From Staphylococcus croceilyticus (GTDB lineage Bacteria; Bacillota; Bacilli; Staphylococcales; Staphylococcaceae): 48,812 bases of DNA. A program made the position numbers and the translations under genes. This document shows positions 18,203-27,977 of this stretch, in pieces. The stretch lies in the NCBI RefSeq assembly GCF_002902575.1, contig NZ_PPRD01000020.1, positions 1-48,812 on the forward strand, in the 5' to 3' direction. Every line of letters starts with the position of its first letter. Position 1 is the stretch's first letter. The notes beneath the pieces are model-generated. The model ran no database searches. It had not been told where the DNA came from and saw only the letters and a list, made by a program, of their open reading frames with translations.

Positions 18203-18726
18203 AGGATAGATATTTAATTATCGATGGCTATAATATGATAGGGCAATCTCAAAAATTGAGTAAGATTGCACGTGAGAATTTACAAGAAGCACGTGAACAA
18301 TTGCTTGATGCCATTGCCAATTATAATGCTGTTGTTGCAGATGAGATTGTATGTGTATTTGATGCTTATGAACAATCAGGTATTGAAAGAGAGTATATTT
18401 ATCACGGTGTGAAGACAGTTTTTACTAAAGAAAAAGAAACTGCAGATAGCTATATCGAACGCTATGTTTATAATTTGTATAATAAGCATACAACGCATAT
18501 CACAGTTGTAACGAGTGATATGAGTGAACAACATGCGATATTTGGCGCGGGTGCCTATCGTGTGTCATCTAGAGAAATGTGGCGTGATTTGAAAGAAAAT
18601 GCAATCACAGTGAGTAAGTCTTTAGATGATTTTAGTGAAAGTAAGCCAAGAACTCGAATTTCGCTATCAAATGATGTTTTAGCAGAATTTGAAAAAATAA
18701 GACGTGGCAACCATAAAAAAGAGTAA
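18199..18726 (+). CDS. rae1: NYN-domain ribosome-associated endoribonuclease (Rae1/YacP)
   Basis: A 175-residue PIN-like NYN nuclease. [10 protein letters not shown] near the N-terminus and the acidic residues in VFDAYEQSG and ETADSYIER form the expected metal site. The Bacillus subtilis homologue Rae1 (YacP) cleaves mRNA in the ribosomal A site. It starts with an ATGA overlap on the rlmB stop, so it is coupled to it. Assignment of exact activity is by homology. Confidence 0.9.
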   Translation: MKDRYLIIDGYNMIGQSQKLSKIARENLQEAREQLLDAIANYNAVVADEIVCVFDAYEQSGIEREYIYHGVKTVFTKEKETADSYIERYVYNLYNKHTTHITVVTSDMSEQHAIFGAGAYRVSSREMWRDLKENAITVSKSLDDFSESKPRTRISLSNDVLAEFEKIRRGNHKKE

Positions 18727-18757
18727 AGTTGGCCACTTGCCATTTAATATCAGTCCT

Positions 18758-18800
18758 TTATACACTATGCCTAATTTAATATGAAAGGTATAGTGTATGA
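18758..18800 (+). promoter_or_regulatory. sigH start-occluding inverted repeat
   Basis: ATACACTATGCCT (18760-18772) can pair with AGGTATAGTGTAT (18786-18798) over 13 positions with one G-T pair, around a 13-base loop; two more pairs extend it. The 3' arm contains the AAGG ribosome-binding site and the AT of the sigH start codon. In S. aureus an upstream inverted repeat has been reported to suppress sigH translation; this appears to be the equivalent. Confidence 0.85.
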
Positions 18801-19375
18801 CTCAAAATTTCAAACAACTAGAACAAGCATTCATTAACTTCCAACAAAGTACAAATCGTCGTGAACAAGAACAATTATTTACATTTATAGTAAGCCAGTT
18901 ACATTTAAGTCTTTCAATAAAGTTTAAGCAAGCGGGTGTGTCTGTTTCAGATATTGAAGATTTAGTACAAGAATTATTTATTAGAACGTATTTGTCACTG
19001 CAAACTTTTGATTTTACGCTAAACATTCCATTTGAGCACTACTTGAATTGTATGGTTCGCTCGCTTAGGAATGATTTTTGGAGAAAAAGATATGCAGAGG
19101 CTAATAGAAATGAATCTTTAATAAATGAATATGTTGTGAGATATAAATGGAACAAATCTTCTAACCAAACTGAAGCATATTGCTTAACACAAGCTCAAAG
19201 CGAGGAAATACGTGAGAGCTTATTGTATTTGAGTGACTTAGAAAGACGTGTAGCGCAATTAATGTTAAGTGATTATTCTCCAACAGAGATAGCTAGAAAG
19301 TTAAACATTAAAGATAAAGTAGTTTACAATAGTATTCAACGTTGTAAAATGAAAATGAGAAACTATTTAAATTAG
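18797..19375 (+). CDS. sigH: RNA polymerase sigma factor SigH
   Basis: A 192-residue sigma-70-type factor. Region 2 spans about residues 5-95 (DIEDLVQELFIRTYLSL and the RNDFWRKR end) and region 4 is the C-terminal HTH (SDYSPTEIARKLNIKDKVVYNSIQR, about 155-182). In S. aureus SigH drives competence and phage integrase genes and is normally cryptic. Synteny between rae1 and rpmG-secE supports the name. Expression is probably limited by the hairpin covering its start. Confidence 0.9.
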   Translation: MTQNFKQLEQAFINFQQSTNRREQEQLFTFIVSQLHLSLSIKFKQAGVSVSDIEDLVQELFIRTYLSLQTFDFTLNIPFEHYLNCMVRSLRNDFWRKRYAEANRNESLINEYVVRYKWNKSSNQTEAYCLTQAQSEEIRESLLYLSDLERRVAQLMLSDYSPTEIARKLNIKDKVVYNSIQRCKMKMRNYLN

Positions 19376-19418
19376 TATTATTGCTAGCTAATTAAAGCAA
19401 CGGCACTACTGTGCTAGT

Positions 19419-19448
19419 TTGACATTTCTTGTGAAATTTATGTATAGT
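19419..19448 (+). promoter_or_regulatory. rpmG-secE-nusG promoter
   Basis: A consensus TTGACA (19419-19424), 18 bases, TATAGT (19443-19448), about 35 bases before rpmG. Confidence 0.8.
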
Positions 19449-19482
19449 ATACTGGTATTAAAATGAGTAAAGGTGAATTGTT

Positions 19483-19626
19483 GTGAAAAAAGTACCTTTA
19501 ATTTGTGAAGTTTGCGGTAACAGAAATTATAATGTCCCGAAAAATGAAAATTCTGCAACGAGATTAGAATTAAAAAAATATTGTCCAAGATGTAACGCTC
19601 ATACGACTCATAAAGAGTCAAAATAA
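19483..19626 (+). CDS. rpmG: Ribosomal protein L33
   Basis: A 47-residue protein in a short frame starting with [19 protein letters not shown]... to [10 protein letters not shown]. It is the zinc-ribbon (C+) form with C8/C11 and C34/C37. AAAGGTGA lies 7 bases before the GTG. Position directly before secE-nusG is the usual one. It is a component of the 50S subunit; staphylococci carry several L33 paralogues. Confidence 0.95.
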   Translation: MKKVPLICEVCGNRNYNVPKNENSATRLELKKYCPRCNAHTTHKESK

Positions 19627-19689
19627 GCTTGGTAATGAGTAATATTTTAGATAGATGGCTAATCAACGGTAAGTATGGAGGTAATTTTG

Positions 19690-19890
19690 ATGGCTAAAGA
19701 TAAAGGCACAGGTAAAGAAAAAGAAAGTTTCTTCCAAGGCGTTAAAAGTGAAATGGAAAAAACGAGTTGGCCTACTAAAGAAGAACTTTTCAAATATACT
19801 GTAATCGTAGTATCTACAGTAATTTTCTTCATGGTGTTTTTCTGGTTGTTAGACGTAGGTATTGGTAATTTAATTCAATTATTTAGATAA
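19690..19890 (+). CDS. secE: Preprotein translocase subunit SecE
   Basis: A 66-residue single-span SecE. The amphipathic helix with the conserved [13 protein letters not shown] segment precedes one membrane helix (about 41-62). It stabilises SecY in the translocon. The ATG at 19690 follows GGAGG; an ATG five codons earlier overlaps that site and is unlikely. Confidence 0.95.
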   Translation: MAKDKGTGKEKESFFQGVKSEMEKTSWPTKEELFKYTVIVVSTVIFFMVFFWLLDVGIGNLIQLFR

Positions 19891-19981
19891 GAGTAATAAT
19901 TAAAAATAAGTTTATCGACAATGTAATTTTAAGTATAAAGACTGAAAGTTTTATCTGAAGTCTGAGAGAAGGAGTGACAAC

Positions 19982-20530
19982 ATGTCTGAAGAAGTCGGCG
20001 CAAAGCGTTGGTATGCCGTGCATACGTATTCTGGATATGAAAATAAAGTTAAAAAGAATTTAGAAAAAAGAGTAGAATCAATGAATATGACAGAGCAAAT
20101 TTTTAGAGTTGTCATACCTGAAGAGGAAGAAACACAAGTTAAAGATGGAAAAGCTAAAAAACAAGTTAAGAAAACATTTCCTGGTTATGTGTTAGTAGAA
20201 CTAGTTATGACAGATGAGTCATGGTACGTTGTACGTAACACACCAGGCGTAACTGGTTTCGTTGGTTCAGCAGGTGCAGGTTCTAAGCCTAATCCATTAC
20301 TTCCAGAAGAAATGAGATTTATTTTAAAACAAATGGGTCTTAAAGAAAAAACTATTGATGTCGAATTAGACATTGGTGAACAAGTTCGTATTAAATCTGG
20401 TCCTTTCGCTAATCAAGTAGGCGAAGTACAAGAAATTGAACCTGATAAATTTAAATTAACTGTATTAGTTGATATGTTTGGTAGAGAAACACCAGTTGAA
20501 GTTGAATTTGATCAAGTTGAAAAATTATAA
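19982..20530 (+). CDS. nusG: Transcription termination/antitermination factor NusG
   Basis: A 182-residue protein with the NGN domain (KRWYAVHTYSGYE at the start; FPGYVLVEL; VRNTPGVTGFVG) and a C-terminal KOW domain (GEQVRIKSGPFANQVGEV, about 130-180). It binds RNA polymerase and modulates pausing. AAGGAGTG precedes the start. It closes the rpmG-secE-nusG unit; the next promoter lies about 65 bases downstream. Confidence 0.97.
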   Translation: MSEEVGAKRWYAVHTYSGYENKVKKNLEKRVESMNMTEQIFRVVIPEEEETQVKDGKAKKQVKKTFPGYVLVELVMTDESWYVVRNTPGVTGFVGSAGAGSKPNPLLPEEMRFILKQMGLKEKTIDVELDIGEQVRIKSGPFANQVGEVQEIEPDKFKLTVLVDMFGRETPVEVEFDQVEKL

Positions 20531-20594
20531 ATTTTAATCAGAAGAAAAAAGACACTGAAAAACAAAGTCTCTTAAAAAAGATGAAATTTTACTA

Positions 20595-20730
20595 TTGATT
20601 TTTAAGTGAATTCAGTGTTAAAATAATGTGGTCGCGTTTTTAGAACGCTCATTTCGTCACGAAATGTTTATGAGTGGGAGGGCAAAACTGAGCCCTGTGA
20701 CCACATCACGATATCAAGGAGGTGCACATC
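20595..20730 (+). promoter_or_regulatory. rplK promoter and structured leader
   Basis: Promoter: TTGATT (20595-20600), 18 bases, TAAAAT (20619-20624). The leader can form a junction closed by TGTGGTC (20627-20633) with GACCACA (20699-20705), enclosing three hairpins: GCGTT/AACGC (20634-20648), CATTTCG/CGAAATG (20650-20666) and GGGC/GCCC (20680-20695). An alternative pairing, GTGG (20674-20677) with CCAC (20701-20704), is mutually exclusive with the closing stem. The GTGGGAGG motif recurs before rplA. A ribosomal-protein (L1-type) autoregulatory site is plausible but is inference. Confidence 0.65.
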
Positions 20731-21153
20731 GTGGCTAAAAAAGTAGAAAAAGTAGTTAAATTACAAATTCCTGCAGGTAAAGCGAACCCAGCACCACCAG
20801 TTGGTCCAGCATTAGGTCAAGCAGGTGTGAATATCATGGGATTCTGTAAAGAATTCAACGCACGTACGCAAGAACAAGCAGGTTTAATCATTCCGGTAGA
20901 AATTAGTGTATATGAAGACCGTTCATTTACATTCATTACTAAAACTCCACCGGCTCCAGTACTACTTAAAAAAGCAGCTGGCGTAGAAAAAGGTTCTGGT
21001 GAACCTAACAAAACTAAAGTTGCTACAGTAACTAAAGATCAAGTACGTGAAATTGCACAAACTAAAATGCAAGACTTAAACGCTGCAGACGAAGAAGCAG
21101 CTATGCGTATTATCGAAGGTACTGCACGTAGTATGGGTATCACTGTACAATAA
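20731..21153 (+). CDS. rplK: Ribosomal protein L11
   Basis: A 140-residue protein of the GTPase-associated centre, bound to 23S helix 43/44. The proline-rich linker region [19 protein letters not shown] and the C-terminal RNA-binding domain ([11 protein letters not shown] end) are standard. It starts with GTG after AAGGAGGTG; the upstream in-frame ATG at 20722 lies within that site. Confidence 0.97.
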   Translation: MAKKVEKVVKLQIPAGKANPAPPVGPALGQAGVNIMGFCKEFNARTQEQAGLIIPVEISVYEDRSFTFITKTPPAPVLLKKAAGVEKGSGEPNKTKVATVTKDQVREIAQTKMQDLNAADEEAAMRIIEGTARSMGITVQ

Positions 21154-21452
21154 TTTTTGAACATAAAAGTTAGATTATCGAAATAAAATTAAGAGGTTGA
21201 AACAAAAGTTTGTTTTTAGGACGCCGTTAATCGGTTCTTAGAGTATAAACGATTATGTGTAAACCTCGTTAGACGATGGCAGGTAACAGAAACGACAACC
21301 AATAATATTGTCTGTGATGAATTTTGTAAGTTTTGAAACCTTAAGGTAATTTGAAACGTGAAATATTCATCTGTTATCTGCTCTTAACTTGTGTAATACA
21401 CAAGTAAGCGTGGGAGGAAATTCCGCTAAAACCACTAAAGGAGGAACAATAA
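21154..21452 (+). promoter_or_regulatory. rplA leader region
   Basis: A 299-base gap with an unusually long structured leader. ACTTGTG (21387-21393) pairs with CACAAGT (21399-21405), and immediately after it GTGGGAGG (21410-21417) is enclosed by a GTGG/CCAC pairing (21410-21413 with 21432-21435). That motif mirrors the rplK leader. I see no clear promoter or terminator here, so rplA is probably read from the rplK promoter. Confidence 0.5.
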
Positions 21453-22148
21453 ATGGCTAAAAAAGGTAAAAAGTATCAAGAAGCAGCTAATAAAGTTGAT
21501 CGTACTAAACACTATAGTGTTGAAGAAGCAATCAGCTTAGCTAAAGAAACAAGCATTGCTAACTTTGACGCATCAGTTGAAGTAGCTTTCCGTTTAGGAA
21601 TTGATACACGTAAAAATGACCAACAAATCCGTGGTGCAGTAGTATTACCAAACGGTACTGGTAAATCACAACGTGTATTAGTATTTGCTAAAGGTGACAA
21701 AGTCGCTGAAGCAGAAGCAGCAGGCGCAGATTACGTAGGTGAATCTGAATATGTGCAAAAAATCCAACAAGGTTGGTTCGACTTTGACGTAGTAGTAGCT
21801 ACTCCAGACATGATGGGCGAAGTTGGTAAATTAGGTCGTGTATTAGGACCTAAAGGTTTAATGCCAAACCCTAAAACTGGTACAGTAACTATGGACGTTA
21901 AAAAAGCTGTTGAAGAAATCAAAGCTGGTAAAGTTGAATACCGTGCTGAAAAAGCTGGTATCGTACATGCTTCAATCGGTAAAGTTTCATTCAGCGATGA
22001 ACAATTAGTTGAAAACTTTAAAGCTTTACAAGATGTGTTAACAAAAGCTAAACCATCTTCAGCTAAAGGTACTTACTTCAAATCTGTTGCTGTAACTACA
22101 ACAATGGGTCCTGGAGTTAAAGTAGACACTGCTTCATTCAAATTATAA
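21453..22148 (+). CDS. rplA: Ribosomal protein L1
   Basis: A 231-residue two-domain L1 protein that forms the mobile stalk at the E site and in many bacteria represses its own operon by binding mRNA. The signatures [24 protein letters not shown] region and [12 protein letters not shown] are present. AAAGGAGG precedes the ATG. Confidence 0.97.
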   Translation: MAKKGKKYQEAANKVDRTKHYSVEEAISLAKETSIANFDASVEVAFRLGIDTRKNDQQIRGAVVLPNGTGKSQRVLVFAKGDKVAEAEAAGADYVGESEYVQKIQQGWFDFDVVVATPDMMGEVGKLGRVLGPKGLMPNPKTGTVTMDVKKAVEEIKAGKVEYRAEKAGIVHASIGKVSFSDEQLVENFKALQDVLTKAKPSSAKGTYFKSVAVTTTMGPGVKVDTASFKL

Positions 22149-22171
22149 TTTAAATAATATATGATATAGAT

Positions 22172-22264
22172 TAAAGACTGAGAGAATTTGATGTAATTTC
22201 GGCATAGCACATATGATTATATATTTGCTTAAGAAGTTTAAAATTAATTTCTTTCAGTCTTTAA
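22172..22264 (+). terminator. Long stem after rplA (probable weak terminator)
   Basis: TTAAAGACTGAGAG (22172-22185) pairs with CTTTCAGTCTTTAA (22251-22264), nearly complete, around a 65-base AT-rich loop that itself is structured. There is no strong T run after it. It separates rplA from the rplJ promoter just downstream. Confidence 0.45.
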
Positions 22265-22271
22265 AAAAATG

Positions 22272-22300
22272 TTGACATATCACAATAAACAGGTTATATT
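22272..22300 (+). promoter_or_regulatory. rplJ-rplL promoter
   Basis: TTGACA (22272-22277), 17 bases, TATATT (22295-22300). A near-consensus sigma-A promoter giving a leader of about 185 bases. Confidence 0.85.
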
Positions 22301-22319
22301 ACTTATTGTGATTATTTTA

Positions 22320-22446
22320 CCTAAGACAGTAGGAGTTATATAATAACTTAAAATTTATCCTACCGAGGCTAAATTGACTTGAACGTGATGATTATTAAAA
22401 TGATCTTTCAAGCACTTTTTGCCGTGGGTAGAAAGTGCTTTTTTTA
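22320..22446 (+). promoter_or_regulatory. L10 leader with attenuator
   Basis: The region matches the known L10(L12)4 autoregulatory leader in place and form: a hairpin with GTAGGA (about 22329-22334) and TCCTAC (22358-22363), a conserved junction, then an intrinsic terminator AGCACTTT (22411-22418) / AAAGTGCT (22432-22439) followed by T7. Excess L10-L12 complex would bind the upstream part and favour termination. Assignment rests on location and architecture. Confidence 0.8.
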
Positions 22447-22492
22447 TTGAAAAATAAAAAAAAGCACCAAAAATAAAAATGGAGGTGTCTGA

Positions 22493-22993
22493 ATGTCTGC
22501 TATTATTGAAGCTAAAAAACAACAAGTTGATGTTATTGCTGAACAACTTAAAAATTCAGTTTCAACTGTTATCGTTGACTACCGTGGCTTAACTGTTGCC
22601 GAAGTAACGGAACTTCGTTCACAATTACGTGAAGCTGGTGTTGAGTATAAAGTATACAAAAACACAATGGTTCGTCGTGCAGCTGAACAAGCAGGTATCG
22701 AAGGCTTAGATGAATTCTTAACTGGTCCTACAGCGATCGCTACTTCTACTGAAGATGTAGTTGCTCCAGCGAAAGTTATCGCAGGATTTGCTAAAGAACA
22801 CGAAGCTTTAGAAATTAAAACAGGCGTTATGGAAGGTAGCGTTATCTCAGCAGAAGAAGTTAAAACTGTTGGTTCATTACCTTCACACGATGGTCTTGTA
22901 TCTATGCTTTTATCAGTATTACAAGCTCCAGTACGCAACTTCGCTTATGCGGTTAAAGCTGTTGGAGAACAAAAAGAAGAAAGCGCTGAATAA
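22493..22993 (+). CDS. rplJ: Ribosomal protein L10
   Basis: A 166-residue protein that anchors L12 dimers to the ribosome stalk. The N-terminal rRNA-binding domain contains [15 protein letters not shown] and [12 protein letters not shown]; the C-terminal helix that carries L12 ends [15 protein letters not shown] precedes the ATG. It is co-transcribed with rplL. Confidence 0.97.
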   Translation: MSAIIEAKKQQVDVIAEQLKNSVSTVIVDYRGLTVAEVTELRSQLREAGVEYKVYKNTMVRRAAEQAGIEGLDEFLTGPTAIATSTEDVVAPAKVIAGFAKEHEALEIKTGVMEGSVISAEEVKTVGSLPSHDGLVSMLLSVLQAPVRNFAYAVKAVGEQKEESAE

Positions 22994-23032
22994 CTGCGCG
23001 TAAAATATTAAAATAAATGGAGGAATAATAAA

Positions 23033-23401
23033 ATGGCTAATCAAGAACAAATCATTGAAGCAATTAAAGAAATGTCAGTATTAGAATTAAACGATTTAGT
23101 AAAAGCAATTGAAGAAGAATTTGGTGTAACAGCAGCAGCTCCTGTAGCAGCAGCTGGTGCAGCTGGTGGCGGCGACGCAGCAGCTGAAAAAACTGAATTT
23201 GACGTTGAATTAACTTCAGCTGGATCTTCAAAAATCAAAGTTGTTAAAGCTGTTAAAGAAGCAACTGGCTTAGGCTTAAAAGATGCTAAAGAATTAGTTG
23301 ACAACGCTCCTAAAGTAATCAAAGAAGGCGTTGCTAAAGAAGAAGCTGAAAAACTTAAAGAACAATTAGAAGAAGTTGGAGCTACTGTAGAATTAAAATA
23401 A
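23033..23401 (+). CDS. rplL: Ribosomal protein L7/L12
   Basis: A 122-residue stalk protein: N-terminal dimerisation domain (about 1-35), Ala/Gly-rich hinge ([18 protein letters not shown]) and the factor-binding C-terminal domain ([20 protein letters not shown]). A GGAGG site precedes the ATG and a very strong terminator follows. Confidence 0.98.
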   Translation: MANQEQIIEAIKEMSVLELNDLVKAIEEEFGVTAAAPVAAAGAAGGGDAAAEKTEFDVELTSAGSSKIKVVKAVKEATGLGLKDAKELVDNAPKVIKEGVAKEEAEKLKEQLEEVGATVELK

Positions 23402-23494
23402 TTCTAGTATCTTAACTTAATATTAAAGTTATCTATATAACTCATTACTTTCTAAAGCAAAGAGGCTAAGATAGCTTGAATTCTTTGAGAAATT

Positions 23495-23526
23495 AAAACC
23501 CCGTTATCACGATAACGGGGTTTTTA
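23495..23526 (+). terminator. Terminator after rplL
   Basis: AAAACCCCGTTATC (23495-23508), loop AC, GATAACGGGGTTTT (23511-23524): a perfect 14-bp stem ending in Ts. Downstream rpoB has its own promoter, though partial read-through is known in this operon in other bacteria. Confidence 0.93.
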
Positions 23527-23575
23527 CTTCATTTTCTAGCAAATAAAAGATGAACAATGATAGAGAGGTGTAATA

Positions 23576-24184
23576 ATGGGGCATTATTATGATGAGAATC
23601 CTGAAGTTCAAAGTGATGAAAAGGTGATTCATTACCATTATCACCAACATGAATTAACTTTAACTACGGATGCTGGTGTGTTCTCTAAAGGGAAAGTTGA
23701 CTTTGGTTCTGATACGCTTGTTCAAACATTTCTAAATGAACATCCTCCAGGTCCAAGCAAAAAGGTTATTGATGTTGGCTGTGGTTATGGGCCAATTGGT
23801 CTGATGATTGCAAAAGTTTCACCACATCATCACATCACAATGGTTGATGTGAATCAACGTGCTTTAAACTTAGCTGAAAAGAATAGAAAAGCGAATCACA
23901 TAGATAATGTAGAGATAAAAGAAAGTGATGGCTTATCGCAAGTTGAAGATAATAGTTATGATTTTGTTTTAACTAATCCTCCTATCCGTGCAGGTAAAGA
24001 GGTTGTTCATCGTATTTTTGAAGAGGCATATTCAAAGTTAAAAGATCAAGGTGAATTATATGTGGTCATTCAAAAGAAACAAGGTATGCCTTCTGCTAAA
24101 AAGAAAATGGAAGAGATATTTAATAATGTAGAAACTGTGAATAAAAATAAAGGCTACTACATCTTGAAAAGTCGAAAAGGTTGA
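23576..24184 (+). CDS. RsmC/YbxB-like SAM-dependent methyltransferase
   Basis: A 202-residue class I methyltransferase. The SAM-binding motif I is VIDVGCGYGPIGL (about 65-77), and the catalytic NPP(I/F) motif is LTNPPIRAG (about 131-139), typical of small-subunit 16S rRNA guanine methyltransferases of the RsmC group. The substrate is not proven in Firmicutes; the location between rplL and rpoB is the same as Bacillus ybxB. GAGAGGTG precedes the ATG. Confidence 0.88.
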   Translation: MGHYYDENPEVQSDEKVIHYHYHQHELTLTTDAGVFSKGKVDFGSDTLVQTFLNEHPPGPSKKVIDVGCGYGPIGLMIAKVSPHHHITMVDVNQRALNLAEKNRKANHIDNVEIKESDGLSQVEDNSYDFVLTNPPIRAGKEVVHRIFEEAYSKLKDQGELYVVIQKKQGMPSAKKKMEEIFNNVETVNKNKGYYILKSRKG

Positions 24185-24209
24185 TTTCAAGGTAGTATTC
24201 TGATATAGT
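24181..24209 (+). promoter_or_regulatory. rpoB promoter
   Basis: TTGATT (24181-24186), 17 bases, TATAGT (24204-24209) with TG at 24201-24202 (extended -10). The -35 overlaps the methyltransferase stop codon. Confidence 0.75.
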
Positions 24210-24269
24210 TATAAAATGTAAAAATTTATGTTCAATAAGTGTGTACTTTTACGCAAAATGAGTACGTAA

Positions 24270-24336
24270 AACAAGAATAATTGCAGAATCGAAAATGGTG
24301 TCATCAGTTGTGTTGCCGTTTTCTTTTTGTCTTGTT
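24270..24336 (+). other. rpoB leader stem-loop, terminator-like
   Basis: GAAAATGG (24291-24298) pairs with CCGTTTTC (24316-24323) with one wobble and is followed by TTTTTGT; an outer stem AACAAGA (24270-24276) with TCTTGTT (24330-24336) encloses it. A smaller TTTTACG/CGTAAAA hairpin precedes it (24247-24271) and competes with the outer stem. It could act as an attenuator between the promoter and rpoB. Confidence 0.55.
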
Positions 24337-24394
24337 ATGCGACTTTTTGTTTTGTGTATCAGTTTAGCACGCAATATTTGAGGGGTGAATCTGT

Positions 24395-27300
24395 TTGGCA
24401 GGTCAAGTTGTCCAATATGGAAGACATCGTAAACGTAGAAATTATGCGAGAATTTCAGAAGTATTAGAATTACCAAACTTAATAGAAATTCAAACTAAAT
24501 CTTACGACTGGTTCTTAAAAGAAGGTTTATTAGAAATGTTCCGTGACATTTCACCAATTGAAGATTTCACTGGTAACCTTTCTTTAGAATTTGTAGATTA
24601 CAGATTAGGTGAACCAAAATATGATTTAGAAGAATCTAAAAACCGTGACGCTACTTATGCTGCACCTCTTCGTGTTAAAGTACGTCTAATTATCAAAGAA
24701 ACTGGAGAAGTCAAAGAACAAGAAGTGTTCATGGGTGACTTCCCATTAATGACGGATACAGGTACGTTTGTAATTAATGGTGCAGAACGTGTTATCGTTT
24801 CTCAATTAGTACGTTCACCATCCGTTTATTTCAATGAAAAAATCGACAAAAATGGTCGCGAAAATTATGATGCGACAATCATTCCTAACCGTGGTGCATG
24901 GTTAGAATACGAAACTGATGCTAAAGATGTAGTTTATGTTCGTATTGATAGAACACGTAAATTACCTTTAACAGTATTATTACGTGCTTTAGGTTTCTCT
25001 AATGATCAAGAAATTATTGATTTATTAGGTGATAGTGAGTATTTACGCAACACACTTGAAAAAGACAGCACTGAAAATACTGAACAAGCATTATTAGAAA
25101 TTTATGAACGTTTACGTCCTGGTGAACCACCAACAGTTGAAAATGCTAAGAGTCTATTATACTCACGTTTCTTCGACCCTAAACGTTATGATTTAGCAAG
25201 TGTTGGTCGTTACAAAACAAACAAAAAATTACACTTAAAACACCGTTTATTCAACCAAAAATTAGCTGAACCAATCGTTAATAGCGAAACTGGTGAAATT
25301 GTTGCTGAAGAAGGCACAGTTTTAGACCGTCGTAAATTAGACGAAATTATGGAAGTTTTAGAAACAAATGCTAATAGTGAAGTGTTTGAATTAGAAGGTA
25401 GCGTTATTGACGAACCTGTTGAAATTCAATCTATTAAAGTATATGTACCAAATGATGAAGAAGAGCGTACAACTACTGTAATCGGTAATGCTTTACCAGA
25501 TTCAGAAGTGAAATGTATTACTCCTGCTGACATCATTGCCTCAATGAGTTATTTCTTTAACTTATTAAATGGCATTGGTTATACAGATGATATTGACCAT
25601 TTAGGTAACCGTCGTTTACGTTCAGTTGGTGAACTTTTACAAAACCAATTCCGCATCGGTTTATCAAGAATGGAACGTGTTGTACGTGAAAGAATGTCAA
25701 TTCAAGACACAGATTCAATTACGCCACAACAATTAATCAATATCCGTCCTGTAATTGCATCAATTAAAGAGTTCTTCGGTAGCTCTCAATTATCTCAATT
25801 CATGGACCAAGCTAACCCATTAGCTGAGTTAACACATAAACGTCGTCTTTCTGCCTTAGGACCTGGTGGTTTAACACGTGAACGTGCTCAAATGGAAGTA
25901 CGTGACGTTCACTATTCTCACTATGGTCGTATGTGTCCTATCGAGACACCAGAGGGACCAAACATTGGTTTGATTAACTCATTATCAAGTTATGCGCGTG
26001 TTAATGAATTTGGTTTCATTGAAACACCATATCGTAAAGTAGACTTAGATACTAACTCTATTACAGATCAAATCGATTACTTAACAGCTGATGAAGAAGA
26101 TAGCTATGTAGTTGCCCAAGCGAACTCTCGCTTAGATGAAAATGGCCGTTTCTTAGACGACGAAGTTGTTTGTCGTTTCCGTGGTAACAACACAGTTATG
26201 GCTAAAGAAAAAATGGACTACATGGACGTATCTCCTAAACAAGTAGTATCAGCTGCGACAGCATGTATCCCATTCTTAGAAAACGATGACTCTAACCGTG
26301 CGTTAATGGGTGCGAACATGCAACGTCAAGCGGTACCATTGATGAATCCAGAAGCACCTTTCGTAGGTACTGGTATGGAACACGTAGCAGCACGTGACTC
26401 AGGTGCGGCAATCACTGCTAAACACAGAGGTCGTGTTGAACACGTTGAATCTAATGAAGTATTAGTACGTCGTTTAGTTGAAGAGAACGGTACTGAACAC
26501 GAAGGTGAATTAGACCGTTACCCATTAGCTAAATTCAAACGTTCTAACTCAGGTACTTGTTACAACCAACGTCCAATCGTTTCTGTTGGCGATGTAGTTG
26601 AATACAACGAAATCTTAACTGACGGACCTTCAATGGAACTAGGCGAAATGGCTTTAGGCCGTAACGTTGTAGTTGGTTTCATGACTTGGGACGGTTATAA
26701 CTACGAGGATGCTGTAATCATGAGTGAACGTTTAGTTAAAGATGACGTTTACACTTCAATTCATATTGAAGAATATGAATCAGAAGCGCGTGATACTAAA
26801 CTAGGACCTGAAGAAATCACTCGTGATATTCCTAACGTTTCTGAAAATGCACTTAAAAACTTAGACGATCGCGGTATCGTTTATGTTGGTGCTGAAGTTA
26901 AAGACGGTGACATCTTAGTGGGTAAAGTAACGCCTAAAGGTGTAACTGAATTAACAGCTGAAGAAAGATTATTACACGCTATCTTCGGTGAAAAAGCACG
27001 TGAAGTACGTGATACATCATTACGTGTACCACATGGTGCAGGCGGTATCGTACTAGATGTTAAAGTATTCAATCGTGAAGAGGGCGATGATACTTTATCA
27101 CCAGGTGTAAACCAATTAGTACGTGTTTATATCGTTCAAAAACGTAAAATCCATGTTGGGGACAAAATGTGTGGTCGTCACGGTAACAAAGGGGTTATCT
27201 CTAAGATCGTTCCTGAAGAAGATATGCCTTACTTACCAGATGGACGTCCAATTGATATCATGTTAAACCCACTTGGTGTACCATCACGTATGAACATCGG

Positions 27301-27946
27301 ACAAGTTTTAGAGTTACACTTAGGTATGGCTGCTAAAAACTTAGGTATCCATGTTGCATCACCAGTATTCGATGGTGCTAACGATGATGATGTATGGTCA
27401 ACAATTGAAGAAGCTGGTATGGCTCGTGACGGTAAAACTGTCTTATACGATGGTCGTACTGGTGAACCATTCGATAACCGTATCTCTGTTGGTGTAATGT
27501 ACATGCTTAAACTTGCACACATGGTTGACGACAAATTACACGCTCGCTCAACTGGTCCATACTCACTTGTTACACAACAACCACTTGGTGGTAAAGCACA
27601 ATTCGGTGGACAACGTTTCGGTGAGATGGAGGTATGGGCACTTGAAGCATACGGTGCTGCATACACATTACAAGAAATCCTAACTTACAAATCTGACGAT
27701 ACTGTAGGTCGTGTTAAAACTTACGAAGCTATCGTTAAAGGTGAAAACATCTCTAGACCAAGTGTTCCAGAATCATTCCGCGTATTGATGAAAGAATTAC
27801 AAAGTTTAGGTTTAGATGTAAAAGTAATGGATGAACATGATAACGAAATCGAAATGGCTGACGTTGACGATGAAGATGCAACTGAGCGCAAAGTAGACTT
27901 ACAACAAAAAGATGTTCCAGAAACTCAAAAAGAAACTACTGACTAA
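24395..27946 (+). CDS. rpoB: DNA-directed RNA polymerase beta subunit
   Basis: A 1183-residue beta subunit starting at TTG ([11 protein letters not shown]), with GAGGGGTG upstream. The rifampicin region keeps the susceptible residues in S. aureus numbering: S464, L466, Q468, D471, A473, A477, H481, S486, and I527. The catalytic-domain motifs [13 protein letters not shown] and [12 protein letters not shown] are intact. The acidic C-terminal tail is variable. Paired with rpoC, separated by 170 bases with a long stem-loop. Confidence 0.99.
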   Translation: MAGQVVQYGRHRKRRNYARISEVLELPNLIEIQTKSYDWFLKEGLLEMFRDISPIEDFTGNLSLEFVDYRLGEPKYDLEESKNRDATYAAPLRVKVRLIIKETGEVKEQEVFMGDFPLMTDTGTFVINGAERVIVSQLVRSPSVYFNEKIDKNGRENYDATIIPNRGAWLEYETDAKDVVYVRIDRTRKLPLTVLLRALGFSNDQEIIDLLGDSEYLRNTLEKDSTENTEQALLEIYERLRPGEPPTVENAKSLLYSRFFDPKRYDLASVGRYKTNKKLHLKHRLFNQKLAEPIVNSETGEIVAEEGTVLDRRKLDEIMEVLETNANSEVFELEGSVIDEPVEIQSIKVYVPNDEEERTTTVIGNALPDSEVKCITPADIIASMSYFFNLLNGIGYTDDIDHLGNRRLRSVGELLQNQFRIGLSRMERVVRERMSIQDTDSITPQQLINIRPVIASIKEFFGSSQLSQFMDQANPLAELTHKRRLSALGPGGLTRERAQMEVRDVHYSHYGRMCPIETPEGPNIGLINSLSSYARVNEFGFIETPYRKVDLDTNSITDQIDYLTADEEDSYVVAQANSRLDENGRFLDDEVVCRFRGNNTVMAKEKMDYMDVSPKQVVSAATACIPFLENDDSNRALMGANMQRQAVPLMNPEAPFVGTGMEHVAARDSGAAITAKHRGRVEHVESNEVLVRRLVEENGTEHEGELDRYPLAKFKRSNSGTCYNQRPIVSVGDVVEYNEILTDGPSMELGEMALGRNVVVGFMTWDGYNYEDAVIMSERLVKDDVYTSIHIEEYESEARDTKLGPEEITRDIPNVSENALKNLDDRGIVYVGAEVKDGDILVGKVTPKGVTELTAEERLLHAIFGEKAREVRDTSLRVPHGAGGIVLDVKVFNREEGDDTLSPGVNQLVRVYIVQKRKIHVGDKMCGRHGNKGVISKIVPEEDMPYLPDGRPIDIMLNPLGVPSRMNIGQVLELHLGMAAKNLGIHVASPVFDGANDDDVWSTIEEAGMARDGKTVLYDGRTGEPFDNRISVGVMYMLKLAHMVDDKLHARSTGPYSLVTQQPLGGKAQFGGQRFGEMEVWALEAYGAAYTLQEILTYKSDDTVGRVKTYEAIVKGENISRPSVPESFRVLMKELQSLGLDVKVMDEHDNEIEMADVDDEDATERKVDLQQKDVPETQKETTD

Positions 27947-27977
27947 TTAGCAATTAAGTATAGAAATAATACGAAGT

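Noticed and set aside
18555..18743. Minus-strand frame at the end of rae1
   Set aside because: Antisense shadow of rae1; no start signals.
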